From NCBI GenBank assembly GCA_009363875.1, contig CM018695.1, forward strand, positions 16,898,755-16,962,754: a DNA stretch of 64,000 bases. Reading direction: 5' to 3'. Made by a program: the position numbers and the translations under genes. The first letter of the stretch is position 1. Every line of letters starts with the position of its first letter. The notes below the pieces were generated by a model. That model made no database searches, had not been told where the DNA came from, and worked only from the letters and a program-made list of their open reading frames with translations. The stretch comes from Mikania micrantha. Taxonomy: Eukaryota > Streptophyta > Magnoliopsida > Asterales > Asteraceae. Shown here piece after piece: positions 1 through 12,293 of the stretch.

Positions 1-1147
1 GTAACGTGATCGGTTCTTCTTCCCTTCTTGTTATTCTCTTTTGACTGATTTTTGATATTGGTTTTTACACTATTTCTTCCTGTTTATTCATGATGATTTG
101 TGGCTAAACCTTTTAGACCACCTAGGGTTTTATAATATGCATGTTTAATGGTTGTGAGGATTGATTGCGGAACAAGTTTGAATCTTTTAATGGTATAACG
201 ATTTGGTTTTGATTCTTGGATGTGCATGAATGTTTATGTTGTTTGTGATTCGGATTATCGATGCCTCATGTGCTTTGGCGAATGTCTTTCGTGTAATAGG
301 TGCATGCTAGGTCAATTACTTGGTGTTTTTGATTTGTGGATGGATTACTAGACGTAGTGATTCATAGGATTTATGATTAGATCACAAATGAACTAAATGT
401 TTAACCAAATTCAATAGCCGTGAGGTGAGGGTTTGTTAGTATGTCTTGCGTGTTTAAAAACTAGTTAAAGTCTGTGTGAAAAGACTAAGATTAGGTTAAT
501 AAAACATAGTCTTGTATGCTAAGTCCAAGATGAATTTCTTTATTATCCCTTGCATTTGATGTAATGAAACTATCATTTCCGTGAGGTAGATGGTTTTTAG
601 GACATACCATTAATGGGTTGGTTAACTTGTGAGAGTAATTAACCTAAACCGGTGTTTGAGAAACTTGTAGGCATTTTAGTTGATTTCTTTAAAAAGGGTT
701 AAAGAATCTCTAATATGTTGATAAGCTAATATTCAAAGATCCCTGTTCCAAAACAAGTTCCATAATCAATCTAAACACATTAGACATGTATAAAGTAAAC
801 CCTAGGTAGTCTTATCATCATTAGTGAGTTTTATTTGCGTTTTTCCATTTGAGTCTTAAGTCGGTTTTTAGAATCTTATTAGTTTCAGTTTAATTAATTA
901 ATTACAAAACCCCCCTTTAAAACAATTAATTTAATTTAAGTCTTTTGTATAGATAAGTCTTTGAGTCTATTTTTGCATTTTCTATAGGAGTCTGTGGGTT
1001 CGATATCCGGACTTGCTTTTCTGTACTACTTCTCGATAGGTTCACTTGCCTGTTAGTAGTTTAGTTTAGGGAGTCTAGAGTATTACTTAGTGTCTAGGTT
1101 AGTTTTGATTTTTGTTAAGTTTTAATTAAACTGCTTTGCACACATCA
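1..1147 (+). repeat. Element A 5' LTR, 3' portion only
   Basis: The stretch is nearly identical to 34558-35703 and ends CACATCA, the inverted complement of TGATGTG that starts the 3' LTR at 33998. The promoter half of this LTR is off the window. The block GTTCGATATCCGGACTT near 998-1014 is shared with the element B LTR near 4993-5009, a conserved U5 block between two Athila-type families. No ORF of note lies here. Confidence 0.95.
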
Positions 1148-1154
1148 AGTTTTT

Positions 1155-1172
1155 TGGTGCCGTTGCCGGGGA
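1155..1172 (+). other. Element A primer binding site (tRNA-Asp)
   Basis: The 18 bases TGGTGCCGTTGCCGGGGA lie seven bases after the LTR. They match the complement of the 3' end of tRNA-Asp except for one base (TGGT for TGGC). Element B has the perfect form at 5193-5210. Athila elements are known to prime from tRNA-Asp. Confidence 0.9.
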
Positions 1173-1301
1173 CTTCTTAGTCGATTGTGTAGTTTAGTCT
1201 TGTGTCTTATCTATGCATATTTATTTTTAGTTTTAGTTTTATTTTACCTTATTTTTATTTCTTTTTGATTTATTTTTATTTATTTGCAGTTTTGGTAGTG
1301 T

Positions 1302-2793
1302 ATGCCACACTTACGCTCACACGGACCGCCACCAGAGCTTTCGTTGCCATCAAGGAGCGATTTGCGGGACTTCTCTGAGGATTCTACGAGCGAGGTAAGT
1401 GCTTCTACTCCAGTTTCTGCTGATTCTCCTGAGCACACACCACCATCTTCTTCTAGTTCTTCCACCCATTGTAGTCCACGTTTGCACTTTATTCCACCCA
1501 TGGCTGAGCGTCGCACGGTTCACCAGCAGGCCACTGCAGGTTTCACGGGACTTAACAATCCCGTCACTGTGCCAAATATCACGAATGAAAATTCGTGGCA
1601 GATTCCTTCGTATATCATGACAGCCATTAACAACACTCATTTTAATGGACGTGATGATGAAGATGCTCCAGCACACATAGCTCGCCTCACTCGCATCTGT
1701 GGTACCTTCAATCTTCAAGGTGCCACTGAAGATGCCATTTTCTTGCAGCTATTTCCTTTTTCTCTTGCGGGTAGGGCAGCCACTTGGCTCGATTCGCATT
1801 CACCGGGATCTTTCACTACTTGGGGCAGTCTTAGGGATGCATTTCTTAAGAAATACTTTCCACCTGCCAAGGCAGCTCGCCTTCGTGATGAGATCCACTC
1901 TTTTCTTATGGCACCCGATGAGCCATACTACCTTGCTTAGGAGAGATTCCAGAATTTGCTTAGCAGATGCTCCCAGCATGGTCTCTCTGATTGGGCTCTT
2001 GTAGAGAAATTCTACAATGGTCTAACTTACGAGACCCGGGCTCGTTTTGACACTTCTGCGGGTGGTCATCTTATGGGAAAAAGAGATGTTGCTGAGTGTA
2101 CTGATATGTTTGAGAGTTTTGCTCAGGCTGAGTATGAGCAGAGGTCTGCTAATAGGAATTCAAATCCTATTTCTAGTTCCTCCTCTTCCACGAGAGGAGT
2201 TCACCACGTTAATGTGGATACTAGTGTGGCAGTTGCTCTCGTGGCTTTGTCGAGGGATGTGAAGGAGTTGAAGATGAAGGTGGATAGGTTTGAGATTTGT
2301 AGGGGTGGCCATGCCACATCTGAGTGTTTGGTGGTCAACCAAGAGCAGGTTGACTATCTGGGGGGTCAAGGTAGGGGTAACACGAACCCTTTCAATAATT
2401 CCTACAATCAGAATTGGAGGAACCACCCGAATTTCAATTGGCGCTCTTCCGGTCATCCCCATGGTTTCCAATCTGGGTCATCTCATAACCAGGGGCATGG
2501 TCATTCTTCGGTTAGCCATCCGAGTCATACACCGGGGGCGGGTAGCAGTAGTAGTGGTGGTAGTTCTGGGGGTAGCATGAGTAAGATTGAGGAGTTATTG
2601 ACCCAGTTGGTTGCTAAGGATGCTAATACTCAGAAAACCCTTGCTGAGCATGACATTCTTTTGAAAAACCAACAATATGCTTTTCTTGATCTTCAAAGAT
2701 CTGTTGGTGATATTGCTAAGCGTTTGGATGAGAGGCCCCAAGGCCAGTTTTCGGGCAGCACTCAGCCTAATCCAAATGCTCATGTGAAAGCAG
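1302..2793 (+). pseudogene. gag: Element A gag (capsid, nucleocapsid region), broken
   Basis: Athila-type Gag, the structural protein that packages element RNA. The start MPH(L/T)RS is shared with element B, which supports the ATG at 1302. The capsid-like core includes AGRAATWLDS and the block SDWALVEKFYNGL, both nearly identical in B. A single zinc-knuckle-like CEICRGGHATSEC follows (C-X2-C-X4-H-X4-C near 2294), then a Ser/Gly/Asn-rich linker. TAG at 1938-1940 replaces a Trp codon kept in B (the frame stays open after it), and a frameshift near 2790 moves reading into the next ORF. Gag would otherwise be fused to protease. Confidence 0.9.
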
Positions 2794-3458
2794 GTGACTA
2801 CTAGGAGTGGTCGAGGGGGTGTGAGTGTAGAGCCACCGGTTGAGGTAGATGATGAGGAACCGATGGACGAGGAGATTGAGATGGAGACTCCTGGGGGGGA
2901 GCACATGAGGCCAGTCCCAGCAAGTACAGTACCGACCAGTGAGTCTCCCGTAGTGATTCCGGTTGAGAAGAAACCGGTTGAGGTTAGGCCAAGTCCTAAG
3001 ATTGATCATTCACGACTTCCTTACCCTACTCACTTAGCTCACCAAAAGCATGCTAAGGAGTATGGTCATTTTCTTGACATGTTCAAACAGTTGAAGATCA
3101 CTCTTCCGTTTATTGAGGCTTTTCAGCATATGCCCAAGTATGCCAAATTTCTTAAGGATTTGTTGAAGAGAAAGGAGAGGCTAGGGGAACTTTCTAATGT
3201 TCCATTGAGCGGGGGATGTTCTGCGGTGATTCTGAACAAGCTACCGGAGAAATTGACAGATCCTGGGATCTTTACAATCCCATGTTTGTTTGGTAGTGAC
3301 ACTCAGAGGCACGCGTTGGCAGATTCAGGTGCTAGCATCAATTTAATGCCCTATTCTTTATACGAGAAGCTAGCACTTGGTGAACTGATGCCTACGCGCA
3401 TGACATCGTCCCTTGCTGACCGAACGGTCAAGTGTCCACGGGGTATTGTTGAGAACTT
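2794..3458 (+). pseudogene. pol: Element A gag-protease junction, cut by element B
   Basis: This ORF continues Gag after the frameshift: TTRSGRGG, an acidic EEPMDEEIEMETP patch, then a conserved KYAKFLKDLL block and the aspartic protease motif ADSGASINLMP near 3320-3350. The catalytic Asp is present as D-S-G. Reading is interrupted after GIVEN by the element B LTR; the last five bases, AACTT, are the target duplication. The continuation is at 27814 (LVKVDKFVFPVDF), matching the intact order in B (GIVENVLVKVDKF). Confidence 0.92.
3454..3458. repeat. Target site duplication of element B, left copy (AACTT)
   Basis: AACTT directly precedes the TGATGTG start of the 5' LTR. The same five bases follow the CGCATCA end of the 3' LTR at 27809-27813. 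Removing B and one copy restores the protease reading frame of A. Confidence 0.96.
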
Positions 3459-5186
3459 TGATGTGTTAGTTTAACACATCCGTTTTCGTACATATTTGAG
3501 TATGTTTTCGTTAGTTTTGTATATATTTCGATTCAATTTTAGTTCCTTTTTACATTTTAATGTTTTTGTGCAGGAATGTGTCCCGGAGGAGCGGAAATGA
3601 AGGCAAATGGGCGTCGGAATCAAGAGCGGGTGAAAAAACGAAGAAAACAAGAGATTTTGCCCTAGGCGGTACGCCTGTCGTGGACCCTTGGTTCCAGGCG
3701 ATGCGCCTGGCATCATCAGACGCCAGCTTTCCCTATATCTCGCGCGCATCGCCTAAGCTTCACGCAGCCCCGCTGGGCGATGCGCCCCAGATGATTTTTG
3801 AGCCCAAAACCCTAATTTCAAGCCCTCTATAAATCCATCGCATTCCAGCCGTTTTGAGAACCTTTTTCTGCGACTTTGGAACCCTAATCGAGCTAGGAGG
3901 CTGCTAGAGCTTAACCATGGAAGGAAGAGCTTGATTAGGGTTTGTAGAAGTGAAGAAGGAGCTTGTCTTTGAGTATTTTCCTTTTCTTTACATGTTCTTA
4001 GTTTAAAGCTTTGATCTTTGATGTTTTTAGAACTGATTCAGACTTGTTTAGCTACTGTTAGTATGATTTGTGGCTAGATCTATGGTTGTATCTAGGTTTG
4101 GGATGATAAAGTTGTGAACTTTGATGATTTTGGACTTGATTTATGCTTGATGATGATATATGCTTTGTAATCAGTTGTAAAGATTGAAACTTTGATGGTT
4201 TTTACAGATGTTGAATGATTATATTTGGTGTATGTTTGATCCACATGTGTCTAGGAAGGTCTTTCCACACATAGATGCATGTTAGGCCTACTACTTTGTG
4301 TTTTAGGTTAGTTTATGGGTTGTTGATCACATTCCATAGGATTAGACTTCACTAAGTATAGTTATTTGCATGTGTAACCTAACCTAGAAATCCGGAAGGT
4401 GATAGGTTAGATGGTTGGTCTCTTACACTTAGGATTTTTGAGTTAAACGACCCGGGAGGGCGTTGTCTTAGATCTACTTAGTGTTAGTGTCAATCCATGT
4501 CAAAGTTGTCAACTTTATGGCTCTCTAGAGTCTTAGGATACAAACGGGTGGAGAAATCCGGGAGGTGATCCATCCGTTAGAGTGCAATTGCATGTCGGGG
4601 AATCCGGAAGGATACCCGATTGACTAGTGCATATATTACAGCCTTAGGATTCCTATTGGAGTTGCCTGGTATCTGATCTGGGTCCCCTTTAGGTATTTCT
4701 TAGTCTGTTCATTAAGATCCTAGTCTTCATCCTTAATAGATCAGTCCAGATCAGGATCTGTCACACTTTTGATTCCCAGCCTAGATACACCAGTTTTTCC
4801 TCACTGTAGTTAGATTCCAGTTTCATTATCAGTTTTAGTATTGTTGTTTTAGTGTAGTTGTTAGTTTAGAGTGTTTCAGTCAGATCAGTCGGATTAGGTT
4901 ATCAGTTGCACCAAACCCCCCCCCCCCCCCGTTTTCTTTTATCTTAGTTAGTTCACAGTTTAGGTATTAGTTTGTTATACTAGTGTCCATTGGTTCGATA
5001 TCCGGACTTCCATCAGCTATTCTGCCACCGACAGGTACACTTGCCTTAGGAGCGGTCTAGTTTAGGTTTTCCGATTATTACTGGGTGTTTAGGTTAAGTA
5101 TAGGTCTAGGATTAGATTTTGAGTCTTTAGCTTAGGTTAAATAGCTTAATTTAGTCTTGTTTTTAGTATACTGACCGCTCGCATCA
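3459..5186 (+). repeat. Element B 5' LTR
   Basis: It starts TGATGTG and ends CGCATCA, and pairs with 26083-27808. U3 holds a run of GC-rich palindromes (3664-3790) followed by a TATA box and a leader-like stretch. A poly-C tract near 4916-4930 differs in length between the two LTRs and explains most of the 2-bp size difference. Confidence 0.97.
3664..3834 (+). promoter_or_regulatory. Element B LTR promoter: palindrome cluster and TATA box
   Basis: Three palindromes with three-base loops come first: arms AGGCG around GTA (3664-3676), arms CCAGGCG around ATG (3694-3710), and arms CTGGGCG/CGCCCCAG around ATG (3773-3790, one extra C). TATAAAT lies at 3828-3834 after AAAACCCTAATTTC; transcription would begin a few tens of bases downstream. 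The same layout is in the 3' LTR (TATA at 26452-26458). The role of the palindromes is unknown. Confidence 0.7.
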
Positions 5187-5192
5187 AGTTTT

Positions 5193-5210
5193 TGGCGCCG
5201 TTGCCGGGGA
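5193..5210 (+). other. Element B primer binding site (tRNA-Asp)
   Basis: TGGCGCCGTTGCCGGGGA, a perfect complement of the 3' end of plant tRNA-Asp, lies six bases after the LTR. The stretch 5211-5435 up to the gag ATG is leader; I see nothing else in it. Confidence 0.95.
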
Positions 5211-5435
5211 TACTAGGCAATAGCAACAATTACTTAGACTGTGGCCTTTAGTTGCTTCTTTTTCTTAGTTTCTCTATCTTCCCCCCCTATTAGCTTAGTT
5301 TTCCTTTTTAGGTTTAGTTTTTATTTTTCTTCTTAGTGCCTTTATCTGTTATCTGTTATTTGAGCCTTAGATTAGGATTGTCTTTGTGAATATGTGAGTC
5401 TTACTTGCTTATTTGATTAGGGTTTTGGTATTTGC

Positions 5436-8095
5436 ATGCCCCATACCCGATCTTGTGGAGCACCAGAGTTCGAGCTTACATCACCAGAGCAGATCCTGCG
5501 GGGCCGACAGCAGGTAAGTTTTCTTGATCCCTTTGTTGACATGGATCCACCACCACACCCGCCACCGAGGCGGACTGTTCACGAGCTAGCCAGTCATGGG
5601 GTTGTCGGTGCCCGGTCTGCCATCACAAGACCGGGTGTCAACAACAACTGGCAGATCCCGTCCCACGTGATGTAGACGATCACGAATTCGACAAAGTTTC
5701 ATGGCCTGGACGACGAGGATGCACCAGGCCATCTATCTCTCTTTGTTCGTATATGCGACACGTTCCGCATCAATGGAGTTTCGGAGGAGGCCGTCTACCT
5801 TCGTTTGTTTCCATTCACACTCGCCGGACGAGCTGCTACGTGGCTGAATCTTCTTCCTAGGGACTCGATTACCACATGGGCTGACCTTCAGACGAAGTTC
5901 CTGAAGAAGTATTATCCTCCTTCTAAATCTGCCAGATTGCGGGATCAGATCCATTCTTTTAGAATGGATGATGATGAGCCATACTACATGGCATGGGAGA
6001 GGTTTAACTCCCTTCTGAGCAGATGCCCACAGCACGGCCTATCAGATTGGGCCCTTGTCGAGAAGTTCTACAATGGACTGACATTGGAGACGAAGCGGAG
6101 ATTTAATACGGCTGCTGGGGGGCACATCATGGACAAGAAGGAGCCGGAAGAGTGCGAGGCGATGTTTGAGGACTTCGCCCTAGCGGAGTATGAGGACCCA
6201 TCCTATGTGAGGAGAGCTGCACCGGCAGCCAAGCCCGCCATTGCTCCTCCATTCCCGACTCGAGGGATGCACCATGTTTCACCCGAAACGAGCACTGCCG
6301 CCGCCTTAGAGGCACTGGCGAAGGACATGAAGGAGCTGAAGATGGCAGCTGCTCGGTGTGAGATTTGTCGTGGTGGACACAGCACTGCTGAGTGCCCGGT
6401 TACCGATCAGGCACAGGTTGAGGCCATAAATTCTGGTTGGAATAGGTCTTTCAACCCTAACCCTAGTTGGAATCCGAATTCACACTGGCGAGGCCAGAAT
6501 TAGGGACAGCATCAGCAGCAGCACTCGAGTTGGTGGGGCAATCATCACGGCAGCAGCTCTTACGAGAAGCCACAGGCTCGTCAGATTCCGATCACTGAGA
6601 GAGACACGCCCGAGAGCTCCGGTAGCAGAGACCGAGACATGAAGCTTAAGGACATGATGGCGCAGCAGATGAAGATGCTTCAGCAGATCGTGGACAAGGA
6701 CAAGCTGCGGGACCAGAAGATCGAGGAGCATGATACGTTGTTGAGGAACCAGCAGGCTGGTTTTATGGATTTGCAGCGGTCGGTGGGAGAGTTGGCTAAG
6801 AGATTTGATGAGAGGCCGGGAGGGTCGTTTAGAGCGAACACTGACCCTAACCCGAGGGGTCATGTGAAGGGAGTGACCACACGTAGTGGTCGGGGGGGAG
6901 AAGTTGAACTACCACCACCGGTCATACCTGATGATGATGAGCCGGTGGACGAGGAGATAGAGATGGAGACTCCTGCAGGGGCGCCCGTGAGGCTAGTCCC
7001 AGCAAGTACAGCGCCGAGCAGCGAGTCTTCAGTTGATAGGTTGTGGAGAGAGAAGGATGAGGAGAAGAAGAAAGGTAAGAGAGTGACTGAGGAGCCTGAG
7101 ATTGACTTGACTAAGCTTCCATATCCTGCACACGCACTGCAGATGAAGCGTGATCAGGAGTATGGACACTTTCTGGAGATGTTTAAGCAGCTTAAGATCA
7201 ATCTCCCATTTGTTGAGGCCCTCCAGCGTATGCCAAAATATGCTAAGTTCTTGAAAGACCTCCTGTCTAACAAGAAGAAGTTGGAGACACTCTCTACCGT
7301 GACTTTAGGAGCTAGGTGTTCGGCTCTGGTTCAGAATAAGCTGCCAGAGAAGCTTGAGGATCCAGGGATTTTCACCATTCCCTGTCTGTTTGGCGGTTCT
7401 TCTGTGAACCATGCATTGGCTGATCTAGGTGCTAGCATCAATTTGATGCCATATTCCATTTATAAGCAGCTAGATCTTGGAGAGCCAGCACCTACACGCA
7501 TGAGTTTGGCATTGGCTGATCGGTCAGTCAAGTATCCTCGGGGGATTGTTGAGAATGTCTTAGTGAAGGTGGATAAGTTTGTCTTCCCCGTGGATTTTGT
7601 GATACTTGACATGCAGGCTGATGACCGAGTTCCCCTCATCATGGGACGACCTTTCCTTCGCACGGCGAAGGCGATGATTGATGTTTATGAGGGGAAGATC
7701 TCATTGCGTGTTGGAGATGACACTGTCACCTTTGATGTGGTGAAGTCCATGAGGAACTCCAGTGGTCAGGACGATCAGGTCTACTTTCTAGATGCATTTT
7801 TTTCTACTATGGATCGTTGCCTGGACTACATTAGTGGAGTTGATCTGTTGGGAGATCAGGACTTGGGTGACAGTGATGAGAGATTTGAGGGTGTGGGAGT
7901 TGAGGTCCAGGCTGCTGCTATTGAGGCTTATCTTGATTACATTCCTAGCAGTTTAGCAGTGGAGCCTCCTGTTTATCCCACAGTGTTTGAGGTTGAGAGT
8001 TCTGAGCCGGCTGAAAAGCCATCTGTCGAGGCTCCCTCGTCATTAGAGCTAAAGGAGTTGCCCCTTCACCTTGAGTATGCATTCCTTGATGGGGC
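5436..8095 (+). pseudogene. gag: Element B gag-protease, broken
   Basis: Gag begins at the conserved MPHTRS and keeps one frame to about 8095. Features in order: capsid core (AGRAATWLN, SDWALVEKFYNGL), zinc knuckle CEICRGGHSTAEC near 6358-6396, a glutamine-rich linker, TTRSGRGG, an acidic patch, then the protease ending GRPFLRTAKAMIDVYEGK. TAG codons at 5673-5675 and 6501-6503 interrupt the frame where A or the flanking sequence reads through. The protease triad reads D-L-G (7422-7430) instead of the usual D-S-G seen in A, which probably impairs the enzyme. A frameshift near 8090-8096 separates this from the RT frame. Confidence 0.92.
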
Positions 8096-10975
8096 TCTGA
8101 TTTACCTGTCATTATTTCAGCAGCTCTGACAGATGTAGAGAAGAGTAGACTTATTGCTGTGCTGAGAGAGCACAAGCAGGCGATTGCGTGGAAGCTGATG
8201 GACATTAAGGGTATTCACCCTTCTTTCTGTACGCATCGTATTCTGTTGGAGGAGGATTTCAAGCCGGTGGTTCAGCCACAGCGAAGGCTTAATCCTAACA
8301 TGGGAGAAGTGGTGAAGAAGGAGGTCCTTCGATTGTTAGATGCTGGGCTCATCTACCCTATTTCTGATTCTTCATGGGTGAGCCCGGTGCATGTGGTCCC
8401 TAAGAAGGGCGGTATGACTGTTGTGGTGAACGAGAAGAAGGAGATTGTTCCCACACGTACAGTTACCGAATGGAGGGTGTGCATAGATTATAGGAAGTTG
8501 AATGACGCCACCCGGAAGGACCACTTCCCACTTCCTTTTATCGATCAGATGCTGGAGCGTTTGTCGGGACAGCAGTTTTACTGTTTCCTTGACGGTTTCT
8601 CAGGTTATTTCCAGATCCCGATTGCACCAGAGGATCAGGAAAAAACCACATTTACATGCCCATACGGTACCTTTGCATACCGCCGTATGCCATTTGGGTT
8701 ATGTAACGCTCCAGCCACTTTTCAGAGATGTATGGTAGCCATCTTCCAGGACATGATCGAGACTTCCATGGAGGTGTTTATGGATGATTTTTCTGTGTTT
8801 GGAAGTTCATTCGATCAGTGTTTGATCAATCTGGAGAAGATGCTTAGGAGATGTGTGGAGACGAATCTTATGCTGAACTGGGAGAAATGCCACTTTATGG
8901 TCACTGAGGGGATCGTTCTTGGTCATAAGATATCTCGTGACGGCATCCAGGTCGACAAAGCTAAGATTGAGACGATCAGCAAACTTCCTCCTCCCACGAG
9001 TGTTAAAGCTGTGCGAAGCTTTTTAGGTCACGCGGGATTTTATAGACGTTTCATTAAGGATTTTTCGAAGATCACCCGACCTATCACTCGTCTGCTTGAG
9101 AAGGATGTGGAGTTTGTGTTTGATGATGATTGTCTGAGAGCCTTCGAGTATCTGAAGGAGAGGCTGGTGAGTGCCCCGATTTTGATAGCCCCCGACTGGA
9201 GCCAGCCATTTGAGCTCATGTGCGATGCGAGTGATTTCGCAGTGGGGGCTGTCCTTGGGCGGCGGGTGGATAAGCATTTCCACCCCATTTATTACGCGAG
9301 TAAGACCCTAGATGCCGCGCAAGAGAATTACACGACTACCGAGAAGGAGTTGTTGGCGGTAGTCTATGCTTTTGATAAATTTAGGTCTTACCTCGTGCTC
9401 TCCAAGACTGTTGTCTATACTGATCATGCGGCTCTCCGTTACCTTTTTGCTAAAAAGGACGCGAAGCCTAGACTGATCAGGTGGATCCTCCTTCTGTCCG
9501 AGTTTGACATCGAGATTAAGGACAAGAAGGGAGCTGAGAACGTAGCCGCCGACCATTTGTCGCGACTTGAGGATCCGGAGAGAGAGTTTATTCGCGAGGG
9601 AGCGATGAGGGATAGGTTTCCCCAGGAGACACTGATGAGTGTGGAGATACATGAGATCTGCCGCACGGATAGGCTAGATGAGGGATTACCGTGGTTTTCA
9701 GACATTGCCAATTATTTGGCCAACGGTTTCCTTCTTAAGGGTCTGACATCCCAGCAGCGCAAGAAGTTCTTTGCTGACACGAGGCATTATATCTGGGATG
9801 CGCCTTACCTTTTCCGTGTGTGTGCTGATCAGGTTTTTAGGAGATGTGTGAGCAGAGAGGAAGGATTGGAGATCCTTAGGCACTGTCATGAGGGCCTTAC
9901 TGGTGGGCATCATGGACCTTCTTCCACAGCTAAGAAGGTGTTTGATTCTGGTTTTTATTGGCCCACCATTTTTAAGGATGCTCACGAGTTGGTTAGGAAG
10001 TGTGATTCCTGTCAGAGGACAGGAAATATCTCATCCAGGAATGAGATGCCCCAGCACCCTATTCAGGTTGTTGAGATTTTTGATGTATGGGGCATCGATT
10101 TCATGGGACCTTTCCCGTCGTCTCGAGGGAACAGGTACGTACTCGTCGCTATCGATTATGTCTTTAAGTGGGTGGAAGCACAGGCGCTCCCCATTAATGA
10201 CGCGCGAGTAGTGGTGAGGTTTCTGAAACACTTATTCTGCAGGTTTGGGACCCCGAAAGCGTTGATTAGTGACCGTGGCACGCACTTCTGCAATGTCCAG
10301 ATGGACAAAGTGCGAGCCAAGTACGGGGTCACCCACCGTCTGTCGACCGCATATCATCCGCAGACCAGCGGTCAGGTGGAGAACGCTAATCGGGGGATTA
10401 AGAGGATTCTGGAGAGGACTGTCGGCCATACGAGGAAGGATTGGGCCGACAGACTAGATGACGCCTTATGGGCTTTTAGGACCGCATTTAAGAATCCGAT
10501 AGGAACGACTCCCTATCGGATGGTTTATGGTAAGGCGTGTCATCTGCCGGTAGAGCTTGAGCACAAGGCCTTTTGGGCTTTGAAATCTGTGAACTTGGAT
10601 GCATCACAGGCCGCCAAGCACCGGTTCCTCCAGTTGCATGAGTTGGATGAGCTGCGCGATGAGGCGTATGCTCGGTCGTGGAGTTTTAAGGAGCGCACGA
10701 AGGCGCTACACGACAGGCGATTGAAGAATGTGAAGGAGTTCGTGAAGGGCGATTGAGTGTTGGTTTATGACTCGAGACTGAGGCTTTTCCCAGGAAAGCT
10801 GAAGTCGCGTTGGAGAGGACCTTTTGTGATACGTGAGGTATTCCCGCATGGTGCGGTAGAGTTGGAATCGGGTGACCACACGTGGAAGGTCAATGGGCAT
10901 CGTTTGAAGCCCTACATTGGAGGCCCGATTCCATCAGACGAGGAGGTTGTTCTCCTCGAATCCCGAGCTACTTAG
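8096..10975 (+). pseudogene. pol: Element B pol: reverse transcriptase, RNase H, integrase
   Basis: After the shift, reading runs from SDLPVIIS to the stop at 10975. RT carries the block YRKLNDATRKDHFPLPF and the catalytic FMDD near 8778. RNase H has MCDASDFAVGAVLG and the Athila/Tat-like TDHAALRYLFAKKDAKPRL. Integrase has the zinc domain (GGHHGPSST then CDSCQRTG), the core Asp in GIDFMGPF and SDRGTHFCN, and the catalytic Glu in QTSGQVENANRG. TGA at 10754-10756 replaces the Trp of a conserved GDWVLVYDSRL block, just before the C-terminal domain. Without that stop the RT-RH-IN frame would be whole. Confidence 0.95.
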
Positions 10976-12288
10976 GGATTTGGGCCCAAGCCCAACTTGT
11001 GTATAGTGTAAATAGTTTAGTCTGAGTTCATCGAGTTTCGTGTGATTAGTGATGTAGGTGTGTCTGCACGACGGAGTCGGATTCAAGTGTGGGTATGACA
11101 TAATGCATGTTCGAAATCACTATTTCGAACTGCTAATGTCATTACCAGGCATTAAATCTGATCACGTTGTACGTCACTAGTTGCTCAATTCGATTTTTCC
11201 TTTATTACTTTTAGGTTAATTTTAGTTCTAAATTTTGTTAGGGTTTAACTGTTTTAATTCTATGATTGATTTTGATTTTATTTTTTGTTAATTGCTTAGT
11301 TTTATTTTTCCTTTGCTAGTTTAAATTAGATTAATTAGAATTTTGATTGAATTGATTGCCTAGTTTAATTTTTCTTTATTAGTTTTAATTAAATTTAGTT
11401 TTAATTAATTTTGCCTAGTTAAGATTATTAGAATTTAGTTTAATCTTAGTTAAATTTAATTTAAGTTATTAGGAATCAATTAGTTTTAATTTAATTAGTT
11501 TTTAATTTTTAGGTTTGCATTTTATTTATATAAAAAAAAAAGAAAAAAAATTAATTAAATTGAAAAAGAATCTGATAGCATCAGCGCGGTACGCCCCGGG
11601 TGGGCACATGATCTCGCGCGATGCGCGCGGATGCTCGAATTCGAAAAAAATTAACACAAAAGCCACCTACCACCGGTTCCACCACACTTCACCACCACCA
11701 TATCCACGCCTCAAAAACCCTAACCCCCTTCGCACACCACCGTTCTCCACCTCCGACCATCATCAAATCACTCCCAATCGCCACCGTCGACCACCGCTTT
11801 GAGCCGCCACTCACCACCGTTCATCACTCGCCTTCATCTTCAGCTCCGGTTCTAACCTGAGCCGCCATCATCCCTCCATCACTACCTCCGGTGATCCCCT
11901 CCTATCACCACCGTCGACCGCCGCTACTCCCAACTGTCGCGGCATCATCTACAGCCGCCATCATCACCTACATCTCAGGTCAATCACTCGCCGCCATCTG
12001 TTTCGAAGACCGCCGCCGTTCCACTGCATTCTCGAAACACCAACACCTCCGACCGACGTCGGTTGCTGCTACATCACCATTACCTGTCACACCTCAGCCG
12101 CCATTTCACCGGAGTCACGAACACACCAATCACCGGTAACCCCCCTTTATTTTTTTCTCGATTTCATTCTTCGATTTTTAGACTAGGTTAGATTTGATCA
12201 GGGGATTGCTTGTTGTTGACGATCGACCGGACAGTTGGGTCGTTTTGGCCGGATTTTGCCCGGATTTTGGTCGGAAAACACTCCGGTG
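10976..12288 (+). other. Element B post-pol region: hairpin, palindromes, C-rich leader, splice donor
   Basis: No gene. A polypurine-like box AAGTGTGGGTAT (11086-11097) is followed at once by a strong hairpin (11095-11142). Then comes T/A-rich DNA (about 11200-11570), a palindrome with arms CGCGCG around ATG (11615-11629), and a CCACC-rich stretch (about 11650-12130) that looks like a plant 5' leader. A candidate splice donor CCG|GTAACC lies at 12136. With the acceptor at 22842-22843 it would define an intron that element C has entered. ORFs translated from the C-rich stretch are not genes. Confidence 0.55.
11095..11142. other. Two-tier hairpin after element B pol
   Basis: Inner arms GTTCGAAAT (11109-11117) and ATTTCGAAC (11122-11130) are perfect 9-bp complements around CACT. 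Outer arms ATGACAT (11095-11101) and ATGTCAT (11136-11142) are also perfect. It directly follows a polypurine-like box. It could be a terminator, an RNA element or a replication structure; its function is not known. Confidence 0.7.
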
Positions 12289-12293
12289 TAAAG
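12289..12293. repeat. Target site duplication of element C, left copy (TAAAG)
   Basis: TAAAG precedes the LTR at 12294 and is repeated at 21756-21760 after the other LTR. Confidence 0.96.

Noticed and set aside
4914..4930. Poly-C run as a functional feature
   Set aside because: It differs in length between the two LTRs of element B and looks like slippage or sequencing noise.
11515..12139. His/Pro-rich ORFs in three frames
   Set aside because: The C-rich CCACC leader gives open frames in any phase; no conserved protein pattern and element A has only the composition in common.
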